NCBI GenBank assembly: GCA_039029235.1
Contig: JBCCGO010000014.1
Span: 1 to 21,425, forward strand
Source: JBCBRR01 sp039029235
GTDB lineage: Bacteria; Bacteroidota; Bacteroidia; Cytophagales; Amoebophilaceae
Direction of reading: 5' to 3'
DNA: 21,425 nucleotides
Shown: in pieces, positions 1-7,421 of the stretch
Numbering within the stretch: the stretch's first letter is position 1
Layout of the letters: each line of letters begins with the position of its first letter
Notes under the pieces: model-generated
The model's input: only the letters and a program-made list of their open reading frames with translations
Told to the model about the DNA's origin: nothing
Databases searched by the model: none
Position numbers and translations under genes: made by a program

Positions 1-1339
1 CATAGTGCTCCAATATTGCCTTGAAGGTTTGTGCACTGCCCTCATAAGCAGCGATGGTAGCAATTTGCTCGCGGCTGTAGCCATATTCTGGCCCTAGCAA
101 TGTTGCATAGTGCTCCAATATTGCCTTGAAGGTTTGTGCACTGCCCTCATAAGCAGCGATGGTAGCAATTTGCTCGCGGCTGTAACGATAGGGCTCACCT
201 GTTAATGTTGCATGATGCTCCAAGACTGTCTTGAAGGCTTGTGCACTGCCATTATTAGCAGCGATGCTAGCAATTTGCTCGCGGCTGTAACGATAGAGCT
301 CACCTGTTAATGTTGCATGATGCTCCAAGACTGCCTTTAAGGCTTGTGTACCGCCACTCTGGGCGGCGATGGTAGCAATTTGCTCGTGGCTATAACGATA
401 GGGCTCACCTCTTAGCGTTTGATGATGCTCCAAGGCTGCTTTTAAGGCTTTTGCACCGCCACTCTGGGCGGCGATAGCAGCAATTTGCTCGTGGCTGTAA
501 CGATAGGGCTCACCTCTTAGCGTTTGATGATGCTCCAAGGCTGCCTTTAAGGCTTGTGCACCGCCACTCTGGGTAGCGATAGCAGTAATTTGCTCGCGGC
601 TATAAAGGTAAGGCTCACCTGTCAGCGTTTGATGATGCTCCAATATTGCCTTTAAGGCTTGTGCACTGCCATCATTAGCAGCGATGGTAGCAATTTGCTC
701 GCGACTGTAACCATAGTCTGGCCCTAGCAATGTTGCATGATACTCCAGTATTGCCTTTAAGGCTTGTGCACCGCCACCGTGAGCAGCGATGCTAGCAACT
801 CGCTCGCGGCTGTAACGGTAGGGCTCACTTGTCAGTGTTTGATGATGCTCCAAGGCTGCCCTTAAGGCTTGTGCACCGCCAATCTGGGCGGCGATGGCAG
901 CAATTTGCTCGCGGCTATAAAGGTAGGGCTCACCTGTCAGCGTTTGATGATGCTCCAATATTGCCTTTAAGGCTTGTGCACTGCCACTCTGGGCGGCGAT
1001 GGCAGCAATTTGCTCGCGGCTGTAAAGGTAGGGCCCACCTGTTAATGTTGCATGATGCTCCAAGACTGCCTTTAAGGCTTGTGCACCGCCAATCTGGGTG
1101 GCGATAGCAGCAATTTGCTCGCGACTATAAAGGTAGGGCTCACCTATCAGCGTTTGATGATGCTCCAATATTGCCTTTAAGGCTTGTGCACTGCCACTCT
1201 GGGCGGCGATAGCAGCAATTTGCTCGTGGCTATAAAAGTAGGGCTCACCTATCAGCGTTTGATGATGCTCCAATATTGCCTTTAAGGCTTGCGTACCGCC
1301 CTTGTTAGCGGCGATGGTAGCAATTTGATCAAGGTCGTA
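1..1339 (-). repeat. 105-bp tandem repeat array coding the TALE-like repeats
   Basis: The exact period is 105 bp (35 codons) with no indels. On the minus strand repeat k begins at 1339-105(k-1): 1339, 1234, 1129, 1024, 919, 814, 709, 604, 499, 394, 289, 184, and a partial one at 79. Residues 12-13 per repeat: R1 NK, R2 QS, R3 QI, R4 QS, R5 QI, R6 HG, R7 ND, R8 QS, R9 QS, R10 QS, R11 NN, R12 YE, R13 YE. Residue 15 is Ser instead of Gly in R7, R11, R12 and R13. The repeat tail (27-35) also comes in types: QTLTGEPYL, ATLTGEPYR, QTLRGEPYR (R8, R9) and ATLLGPxYG (R6, R12). R13 is identical in DNA to R12 over all 79 visible bases, pointing to recent duplication. Confidence 0.93.
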
Positions 1340-1504
1340 ACCATAACTCTTTTGGTATAGGCGAATAACCTCTGGTAATTTTTTATCTCCGCCACGGCTG
1401 TTCACTAAAGCTAAAATCTTCTCGCTATCATAACCGATACGTTGTAAAGCTGCAAGATTACCTTTAAGTGTAGTAAAGTAAGCTCCCCTTTTTTTTTCTT
1501 TCAT
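1..1504 (-). CDS. TALE-like (TAL-effector-like) repeat protein, partial, 3' end outside window
   Basis: The reading frame opens with ATG at 1504-1502 and stays open to the left edge (501 codons plus one base; C-terminus not seen). After about 24 N-terminal residues and one degenerate 31-residue repeat (codons 25-55) come twelve complete 35-residue repeats and 26 residues of a thirteenth. Repeat positions 1-19 read about YSREQIAxIAAxxGGAQAL and positions 20-35 about KAxLEHHxTLxGEPYR. This aligns without gaps to TALE repeats (xxxxQVVAIAxxxGGKQALE): helix 1, the variable pair at 12-13, G14-G15 (or G14-S15), Q17-A18-L19, helix 2. Variation is concentrated at 12-13. The 35-residue length and PYR/PYG endings recall the Ralstonia RipTAL repeats more than the 34-residue Xanthomonas or 33-residue Bat repeats (from memory). 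Likely role: sequence-specific DNA binding, on host or own DNA. No signal peptide or nuclear localisation signal is visible in the N-terminus. No homologue search was possible. Confidence 0.9.
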   Translation of the reverse strand, partial: MKEKKRGAYFTTLKGNLAALQRIGYDSEKILALVNSRGGDKKLPEVIRLYQKSYGYDLDQIATIAANKGGTQALKAILEHHQTLIGEPYFYSHEQIAAIAAQSGSAQALKAILEHHQTLIGEPYLYSREQIAAIATQIGGAQALKAVLEHHATLTGGPYLYSREQIAAIAAQSGSAQALKAILEHHQTLTGEPYLYSREQIAAIAAQIGGAQALRAALEHHQTLTSEPYRYSRERVASIAAHGGGAQALKAILEYHATLLGPDYGYSREQIATIAANDGSAQALKAILEHHQTLTGEPYLYSREQITAIATQSGGAQALKAALEHHQTLRGEPYRYSHEQIAAIAAQSGGAKALKAALEHHQTLRGEPYRYSHEQIATIAAQSGGTQALKAVLEHHATLTGELYRYSREQIASIAANNGSAQAFKTVLEHHATLTGEPYRYSREQIATIAAYEGSAQTFKAILEHYATLLGPEYGYSREQIATIAAYEGSAQTFKAILEHY

Positions 1505-1861
1505 TTTTTTTAAGAGGTTTGTAGCGCTTTCTGCTAAGCTTATGGTGCTTTTCTGATCTATTATACAAAATAGTCAAAATTTTTGCGCTCAGTGCTTCCA
1601 AATCTAAAGCTTTTTGACTTTTGTAAAATAGGATACAATCACGGTAATCCTGTGCCCTAAATCGGAGCTAATTGTGCTTATAGGTACAAATATAAATCGA
1701 CAACTACCAGCAAAGTTCTTAAGCGTTCGGCTAGCAGCGATCCTTCATGAGCGACCTAAGAAAGTTTACAGCAATTTCTCTGTCCCTAATCTGAGGAGTT
1801 TTTGGTTGGACCTTGCTTGTTGCTAACAGAAAGGACGAGATGGCACCCCACCCTTCGTTTC
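1505..1861. other. Intergenic region upstream of the TALE-like gene and downstream of rho
   Basis: No gene is recognised in these 357 bases. The part next to the TALE-like start (about 1505-1640) is AT-rich. On the minus strand it holds a perfect TATAAT at 1565-1560 and a TAGATTTG (form TAnnTTTG, the Bacteroidota -7 box) at 1606-1599. Neither has a convincing -33 TTG at 19-21 bases, so the promoter of the TALE-like gene stays unresolved. No clear hairpin terminator for rho was found. Confidence 0.4.
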
Positions 1862-3340
1862 TTAACCACCGTTCATAGAAGCTAAGAACTCCTCGTTATT
1901 CCTCGTGCCTTGCATCTTGGCCAGTAAAAATTCTATAGCTTCGCTAGCGTTCATATCTGCCATAAACTTCCGTAGGATCCACACACGAGCTAATACCTCC
2001 TTGTCCATCAGCAAGTCCTCTCTACGCGTACCAGAAGCTAGTACATCAATGGCCGGGTAAATTCGCCTATTGGCTAGCTTCCTATCAAGTTGTAACTCCA
2101 TATTGCCTGTACCCTTAAACTCTTCAAAGATCACCTCATCCATTTTCGAGCCTGTATCAATGAGCGCTGTAGCCAAGATAGTAAGCGATCCGCTCTGCTC
2201 TACGTTACGGGCAGCTCCAAAAAAACGTTTAGGATTGTATAAAGCATTGGCATCAACACCTCCTGAGAGGACTTTGCCAGAAGAAGGGGTTACGATGTTA
2301 TAGGCCCTGGCCAGCCGGGTGATAGAGTCTAAGAGTATGACGACATCATGGCCACACTCTACCATTCTTTTGGCCTTCTCTAGTACCATACTGGCTACCT
2401 TAGTGTGGCGCTCAGCTTGCTCATCAAAGGTTGATGCAATGACCTCGGCATTGACGCTGCGAGCCATATCAGTTACTTCTTCAGGACGCTCACCGATAAG
2501 CAAAACAATGAGGTGCACTTCTGGATGATTGGTGGCAATGGCATTGGCAATCTCTTTTAGTAACACTGTCTTGCCTGTTTTAGGAGGTGCTACAATCATG
2601 CCCCGCTGCCCCTTGCCAATGGGCGCAAACAAGCTAAGAATTCTGGTCGAGTACTGGCCAGGATTGCTGTCAAGCCTAAGCTTTTCTTGGGAGAAAATAG
2701 AAGATAAGTGTTCAAAGGGCTTCCTATTTCTAACCTCCTCCGGTTTTTTCCCATTGATGGATGCTACCCTGAGCAAGGCAAAGTACTTCTCGCCTTCTTT
2801 CGGTGCCCTTACTGTACCTCTGACAGCGTCTCCTGTTTTTAGCCCCAAGAGTCTAATCTGTGATGGCGAGACATAAATATCATTAGGACTGGTCAAGTAA
2901 TTATAAGTATAAGATCGTAGAAAGCCGTAGCCATCTTGTATAATTTCAAGCGTCCCTTCACTATCAAAGGTTACCCCATTAGTTACACTGCTCTTTGCGT
3001 TCTTGTCATTATTTTTAGCAGCTTTTTTTCTTCCTTGGGTTTCGTCGCTAGGGGTAGCAGCCCTATTAGCTCTATGCGTACCGTTGTTGGCAGCTATCTC
3101 CTCCTGAGTAGCCACTGGCTTTATCGCATCCGTTATTGCTGAGATAGACTCTGGCAAACTCTTTTGAGGTAATATTTTTTTTGCCGGCAACTTTCCCTCA
3201 GGTATTAGTGCTTGCTGGTCTAATATTTTGTAGATCAGCGCTTGCTTTTCCAGCTTTTTATAATCTTTGATCTTCAGGGTTTCTGCAAGCTCCCTCAGCT
3301 CAGCAAGGAGCAGTAAGTCAAGTTCTTCTAAGTTGTACAT
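1862..3340 (-). CDS. rho: Transcription termination factor Rho
   Basis: Hexameric RNA-dependent ATPase/helicase that ends transcription of untranslated RNA. 492 residues, longer than the E. coli protein (about 419) because of a lysine- and alanine-rich insert at about residues 50-125 between the N-terminal helical domain (1-45) and the RNA-binding cold-shock-like domain (about 126-195, with GYGFLRS and DIYVSPSQIRL). Such an insert is typical of Bacteroidota Rho. The ATPase domain shows Walker A APPKTGKT (251-258), Walker B DVVILLD (332-338) and the PSSGKVLSGGVDANAL segment (352-367) followed by KRFFGAARN, where the Q and R loops line the central pore. The start at 3340 begins with the usual MYNLEEL. 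It is transcribed divergently from serS. No damage is seen, so it should be functional. Confidence 0.97.
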   Translation of the reverse strand: MYNLEELDLLLLAELRELAETLKIKDYKKLEKQALIYKILDQQALIPEGKLPAKKILPQKSLPESISAITDAIKPVATQEEIAANNGTHRANRAATPSDETQGRKKAAKNNDKNAKSSVTNGVTFDSEGTLEIIQDGYGFLRSYTYNYLTSPNDIYVSPSQIRLLGLKTGDAVRGTVRAPKEGEKYFALLRVASINGKKPEEVRNRKPFEHLSSIFSQEKLRLDSNPGQYSTRILSLFAPIGKGQRGMIVAPPKTGKTVLLKEIANAIATNHPEVHLIVLLIGERPEEVTDMARSVNAEVIASTFDEQAERHTKVASMVLEKAKRMVECGHDVVILLDSITRLARAYNIVTPSSGKVLSGGVDANALYNPKRFFGAARNVEQSGSLTILATALIDTGSKMDEVIFEEFKGTGNMELQLDRKLANRRIYPAIDVLASGTRREDLLMDKEVLARVWILRKFMADMNASEAIEFLLAKMQGTRNNEEFLASMNGG

Positions 3341-3493
3341 ATGTTAATTTATGAATGTGGTTTAGCGAAGGCTTATCATTCCAAGCACAGGGTGACTCTT
3401 GACAAAGGTTCGCTGATGCTTTATCACTTAGTACCTACCAAAAGCGCGTCAAGAGAGTAGCCTTAAGACATTCAAGGAATGACCAAGCAACGA

Positions 3494-3501
3494 CAAAGAT
3501 A
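3494..3501 (-). promoter_or_regulatory. Possible -7 box for rho
   Basis: The minus strand reads TATCTTTG, a match to the Bacteroidota -7 element TAnnTTTG, about 155 bases upstream of the rho start. No TTG lies 19-21 bases further upstream, so only half of the promoter consensus is present. Confidence 0.3.
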
Positions 3502-3588
3502 AGAAGGTAGGCATCTAAATTAGCTATCCCTAACTGATTATAATAATAAATGATAGGTTAGTGCTGTGCTGCTATCAAGGTTTGTGTG

Positions 3589-3596
3589 TACCTTTG
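3589..3596 (+). promoter_or_regulatory. Possible -7 box for serS
   Basis: TACCTTTG matches TAnnTTTG, about 88 bases upstream of the serS ATG. No good -33 TTG at the expected distance, so this is a weak call. Confidence 0.3.
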
Positions 3597-3683
3597 CGCT
3601 CCAGTCCGCAGTGGTCTATCTGATTGTGAAGCCGATACAAGTCTACAGATAGTTCCTTACATAACAAAATAGGGCGCATAGCT

Positions 3684-4958
3684 ATGCTCGAAATTCATTA
3701 CATTTGTAGATACAAAGATACTGTTATTCAGAGGCTTCAAGCAAGACAAATGGGCAATGCTGCCGATGCAGTAGCGCAGCTTTTGGCTATCGATCAGCAA
3801 AGAAGAAAATTTCAGGAATGCTTTGATACAGCTTCAGCCAAGCTCCACCAGCTGGCCAAGCAGGTAGCGCAGTTACGTAAAGAAGATAAAAAGGAGGAAG
3901 TAGCAACACTCAGGTCGCAGAGTCGAGCACTCAAGGCAACCATCAAGGAGCTAGGTGACCAGCTTAAGATCCAGGAAGAGGCTTTACAGCATGCCTTGGA
4001 TGAGCTGCCCAACTTACCTCATCCAGCAGTGCCTGTAGGAGCATCTGCTAGCGAAAATGAAATAGTTTATCAAACTGAGGAGCTGCTCCAGCCCACCGAA
4101 GGAAGCCTGCCACACTGGGAGCTAGCTGCTAAATATGATATCATCGACTTTGCACTAGGTAGTCGGGTAGCAGGAACTGGCTTCCCCGTATACAAGGGCA
4201 AAGGGGCCAAGCTGCAAAGGGCACTGATCAACTTCTTTCTTGACAAGGCTGTCCGGGCAGGCTATCAGGAAATACAGCCTCCCATCTTAGTTAACCAAGA
4301 CGCAGCCTATGGTACAGGCCAGCTGCCTGACAAAGAGGGCCAGATGTACCAACTTCTAGACCAAAAGCTATACCTAATCCCTACAGCTGAGGTCCCACTT
4401 ACCAACCTCTATCGCCAGCAAATACTAAGTCAAGAGATGCTGCCTATCAGAAATGTAGCTTATACACCTTGCTTTAGAAGAGAAGCTGGCTCCTGGGGCA
4501 GGCACGTGAAAGGCTTAAATCGCTTGCACCAGTTTGATAAAGTAGAGCTGGTAGAAGTAGTACAACCTCAGACGTCGTACCGTGCTTTGGAGACTATGCG
4601 TAGCCATGTCGAAAAACTACTCCAGCAACTAGCCCTCCCTTATAGAGCCGTGAAGCTATGTAGTGGTGAGCTGGGTTTTACTGCTGCTTTTACGTACGAC
4701 TTAGAGGTATTCTCTGTAGCACAAGACCGTTGGTTAGAAGTTAGCTCCATAAGCAACTTTGAGACTTACCAAGCAACCCGTATGAAACTCCGTTACCGAA
4801 CGAAGAGCAATGCAATCCAGCTGCTGCATACCCTTAATGGTAGTGCACTAGCCCTACCCAGGGTGATGGCTGCACTGCTAGAGCATAACCAAACAGAAAA
4901 AGGAATTAGCATTCCCCCTGTGCTCAGGCCTTACACAGGCTTTGACTGCATTACTTGA
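3684..4958 (+). CDS. serS: Seryl-tRNA synthetase
   Basis: Class II synthetase that activates serine with ATP and loads it on tRNA-Ser. 424 residues, the usual family length. Residues 1-110 form the antiparallel coiled coil that grips the long variable arm of tRNA-Ser. The catalytic domain follows: TAEVPLTN (234-241), motif 2 starting FRREAGSWGR (264-273) and running to LHQFDKVE (281-288), and motif 3 LNGSALALPRVMAALLEHNQ (384-403). The motif 2 loop differs from the common GRDTRGL at GRHVKGL: Asp to His and Thr to Val, a small departure in the loop that contacts the acceptor end. The ATG at 3684 gives the conserved N-terminal hydrophobic start MLEIHYI. No close neighbour on the same strand; adk begins 270 bases later. 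Confidence 0.96.
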   Translation: MLEIHYICRYKDTVIQRLQARQMGNAADAVAQLLAIDQQRRKFQECFDTASAKLHQLAKQVAQLRKEDKKEEVATLRSQSRALKATIKELGDQLKIQEEALQHALDELPNLPHPAVPVGASASENEIVYQTEELLQPTEGSLPHWELAAKYDIIDFALGSRVAGTGFPVYKGKGAKLQRALINFFLDKAVRAGYQEIQPPILVNQDAAYGTGQLPDKEGQMYQLLDQKLYLIPTAEVPLTNLYRQQILSQEMLPIRNVAYTPCFRREAGSWGRHVKGLNRLHQFDKVELVEVVQPQTSYRALETMRSHVEKLLQQLALPYRAVKLCSGELGFTAAFTYDLEVFSVAQDRWLEVSSISNFETYQATRMKLRYRTKSNAIQLLHTLNGSALALPRVMAALLEHNQTEKGISIPPVLRPYTGFDCIT

Positions 4959-5135
4959 TTTTCGACTTAGAGCTATGGACTTGCTCCGTTGCCTAATCAG
5001 TGTCTCTACTAACTGGTCGAGTACCCCTATCCATCCATGGTTAGCAAACCAAGTGGATAGCCTATCAGCTCCAAAAAAGCAATGAGCAAGCAGAGGCTAG
5101 GCGACTTAGATAAATAAATAATCAAATAATCTGAC

Positions 5136-5143
5136 TATCTTTG
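5136..5143 (+). promoter_or_regulatory. Possible -7 box for the adk-obgE unit
   Basis: TATCTTTG matches TAnnTTTG 84 bases before the adk ATG at 5228. The expected TTG at -33 is absent (AT-rich there). A small inverted repeat, TGCAGC/GCTGCA at 5154-5159 and 5166-5171, would lie in the leader. Confidence 0.35.
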
Positions 5144-5227
5144 ACACACGGGGTGCAGCACAAAGGCTGCATGAAGACTAGGCCTTAAGCGCCTCATGGC
5201 GGAATGGCTAAACAAACGAGTAGACTT

Positions 5228-5812
5228 ATGAATATAGTGCTACTGGGCCCCCCAGGGGCGGGTAAAGGAACACAAAGCTTAAAATGCCAACATAGATACC
5301 ACTTTTCGCTGATCGCTTCGGGCGGTTTGCTGCGCGAGGAAGCCAAAAGAGGTACCAAGCTAGGCAAACAAATTGCCGCTTACCTTGACCAGGGTTATCT
5401 AGTGCCTCATGAAGCCATAATAAAATTGGTCCAAGAGCAATTAAAACTACAAAAAGATAGCCAGGGGATTCTATTTGATGGTTTCCCAAGAGCCTTGCCA
5501 CAAGCCATATCGCTCGACAGACTATTTTACATACATGGACTACAGCTTGATGGGGTCATTTTTATCAACGTGCCAGAACAAGAAATTCAACGGCGCATCC
5601 AAGAGCGGGCAAAGTCATCAGGACGTGCTGATGACCAGGGCGAGGCTAAATTGGTTACAAGAATGCAACTGTATCACCAAGAAACAGAGTCCTTGATGAT
5701 ATACTATAAAAAACAGAAGAAAATGTTCCAGGTAGATGGTATGGCAGATAGAGAGACCGTGTTTAAGCGCATAGCAGCCATACTTGACAGCTTGCAAGAG
5801 ACCCAGCAGTAG
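5228..5812 (+). CDS. adk: Adenylate kinase
   Basis: Catalyses ATP + AMP = 2 ADP in the cytoplasm. I choose the ATG at 5228 rather than the in-frame ATG at 5204, because the family starts at the first strand (MNIVLLG) with the P-loop GPPGAGKGT at residues 7-15; this gives 194 residues, the normal length of the short form. Other landmarks are FDGFPRALPQA (AMP-binding loop) and GRADD in the lid. The lid has no cysteine cluster, so it is the non-zinc type. The NMP-binding motif usually read as STGDLLR is ASGGLLR here, with Gly in place of the conserved Asp, which is unusual but not clearly inactivating. It lies 18 bases upstream of obgE and is probably co-transcribed. Confidence 0.94.
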   Translation: MNIVLLGPPGAGKGTQSLKCQHRYHFSLIASGGLLREEAKRGTKLGKQIAAYLDQGYLVPHEAIIKLVQEQLKLQKDSQGILFDGFPRALPQAISLDRLFYIHGLQLDGVIFINVPEQEIQRRIQERAKSSGRADDQGEAKLVTRMQLYHQETESLMIYYKKQKKMFQVDGMADRETVFKRIAAILDSLQETQQ

Positions 5813-5830
5813 CCCTAAGCAGCACGATTG

Positions 5831-6826
5831 ATGGCTCCAAGCTTTATTGATGAGGTAAAACTCTATGCCCAGGCAGGGCATGGGGGCCCTGGTGCCGTAC
5901 ATTTCAGAAGAGAAAAATTTGTCCCCAAAGGAGGGCCTGATGGAGGCGATGGCGGCAGAGGAGGCCACATCATCTTACGCGGCAATCAGCAACTATCTAC
6001 CCTACTACACCTCAAGTACCGGAAACATCTAGCAGCAGCAAATGGCCAACCTGGCCAAAGAGGCTGCCGAACAGGCGCTGATGGCCATGATATCGTACTA
6101 GAAGTACCTTTAGGCACCGTAGCCAAGCAGGCTGCTTCAGACCAAGTATTGCTAGAAATAACCCAAGCACAGCAACAAGTTTTGTTAATGGAAGGTGGCA
6201 GCGGAGGATACGGCAATACACACTTCAAGGCTGCTACACAGCAAGCACCCCGCTATGCACAGCCTGGGAAACCAGGCTGTGCAGGTTGGATAAATCTGGA
6301 GCTGAAGCTCCTAGCAGACGTAGGCTTGGTAGGCCTGCCCAATGCAGGCAAATCTACGCTCCTCTCAGTCCTCTCAGCAGCAAAGCCTAAAACTGCTAGC
6401 TACCCCTTTACTACCCTCGTACCCAACCTAGGCGTAGTGTGCTACCAACCAGGTCAGACCTTTGTACTCGCAGATATCCCTGGTATCGTCTCAGGAGCTG
6501 CCAAAGGAAAGGGCTTAGGGACACGTTTCTTACGGCATATAGAACGCAATACAATCTTGTTATTTACTATAGCCGCAGACACCCCTGATGTCTCCCAAGC
6601 CTATGCCACGTTAGTATACGAGCTAAAATCCCATGACCCTGCGCTATTGGATAAGGCAAAGCTGGTAGTCATCGCTAAAGCCGACTTGATAGATGAGCGT
6701 AGCCAAGAGAGAATCATCCAAGCATTACCCAGGAACATAGCACATACCTTTATCTCTGCAGTCACAGGCCAGGGCCTAAGCCTGCTGAAAGATAAAATAT
6801 GGAGTATGTTGCATCCACGCTTATAA
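5831..6826 (+). CDS. obgE: GTPase ObgE/CgtA
   Basis: Essential GTPase that acts in late assembly of the 50S ribosomal subunit and in stress signalling. From the ATG at 5831 (a TTG lies one codon before) it has 331 residues. The N-terminal glycine-rich Obg fold covers about 1-157 (HGGPGAVHFRREKFVPKGGPDGGDGG is its clearest stretch in shortened form: G-rich at 18-45). The G domain follows: G1 GLPNAGKST (168-176), switch II DIPG (214-217), G4 AKAD (281-284) and G5 SA. The G4 motif has Ala where NKxD is usual; relatives often have SKAD. There is no C-terminal OCT domain, as is normal outside Firmicutes. Operon with adk. Confidence 0.95.
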   Translation: MAPSFIDEVKLYAQAGHGGPGAVHFRREKFVPKGGPDGGDGGRGGHIILRGNQQLSTLLHLKYRKHLAAANGQPGQRGCRTGADGHDIVLEVPLGTVAKQAASDQVLLEITQAQQQVLLMEGGSGGYGNTHFKAATQQAPRYAQPGKPGCAGWINLELKLLADVGLVGLPNAGKSTLLSVLSAAKPKTASYPFTTLVPNLGVVCYQPGQTFVLADIPGIVSGAAKGKGLGTRFLRHIERNTILLFTIAADTPDVSQAYATLVYELKSHDPALLDKAKLVVIAKADLIDERSQERIIQALPRNIAHTFISAVTGQGLSLLKDKIWSMLHPRL

Positions 6827-7421
6827 GAACTGCTGGTGCGGTGTGACCTGTCGTCCTGCAGCCACCGACTTATGGCTGTTACGATCAATAAATCTAGTAG
6901 TCTTTTTGCCAAACTAACGCAATTGGTCCATAAGGAGCTTAAAAATTATTTGAGGCTTATCTACCTCCTCTCCTACAAAAACGTATTAAACTCGATCCCC
7001 ACCCTCCTCTACCTAGAACAGCCATGGGCTCCGATAGCCTCAAGGAGATTCTGGCCATTGCTACTTACGCTCAGAAGAGGATAGAGGATAATAGGTCTCC
7101 CCGATCGCGGCTACTATATTATGCCTCTGGAGATGTGTACCAGCCAACCATCTTGTAGACACAGCAGTTTTATCGTATCTTTGCCCAATCTTAAGAAAAA
7201 CTTCTCACCAAGATGCGTCAAATCCCTCATGCTATGAGGAGTGGCAGTTGCAGACCTACCTTGCAGTTATGCAATACATGGCTGTCACAGCTTGACCACT
7301 GGAAGCGTAGCAAGAAAGAAAAGATCCAAAAACCAAGAGGCATACTGGGCACACAAGATCCTTACTGTCCAGATTATTCGCTGCTCTGTATTTTCATTTT
7401 CTCCCAGCAGTACTGATCGTT
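6827..7421 (+). other. Long spacer between obgE and lepB, with possible gene decay
   Basis: 595 bases with no recognised gene. Short open frames exist (for example 7023-7157, starting MGSDSLKEILAIATYAQKR, interrupted by TAG and TAA), and the stretch 7220-7300 reads WQLQTYLAVMQYM in another frame. These look more like remains of a coding region than random spacer, but I cannot name a family. A good promoter for lepB lies inside, at 7153-7183. Confidence 0.35.
7153..7183 (+). promoter_or_regulatory. Bacteroidota-type promoter upstream of lepB
   Basis: TTG at 7153-7155, a 20-base spacer, then TATCTTTG at 7176-7183 (consensus TTG-N19/21-TAnnTTTG). Transcription would start near 7189, leaving a leader of about 230 bases before the lepB ATG. 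The leader contains a 67-codon frame (7213-7416) that does not look like a known protein. Confidence 0.5.

Larger units (their letters stand above)
3341..3683. other. Divergent rho/serS intergenic region
   Basis: 343 bases between two divergent housekeeping genes. It contains -7-like boxes on each strand (3501-3494 minus, 3589-3596 plus). No RNA gene, repeat or ORF remnant was recognised. Confidence 0.5.

Noticed and set aside
829..1107. Plus-strand 92-codon frame with internal repetition
   Set aside because: It is the antisense shadow of the TALE-like repeats; the same 105-base period makes it look repetitive, while only the minus frame is open across the entire array.
1..1339. Array as CRISPR or other DNA-level satellite
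   Set aside because: Repeats are directly adjacent with no spacers, the period is a multiple of three, and the minus-strand frame is open throughout with variation focused at codons 12-13. This is coding.
1..1339. Array as ankyrin, TPR, Sel1 or leucine-rich repeats, common in symbionts
   Set aside because: There are no TPLHxA, no W-LG-Y-A or LxxLxLxxN patterns. The invariant GG-x-QAL after a variable pair fits TALE and not these families.
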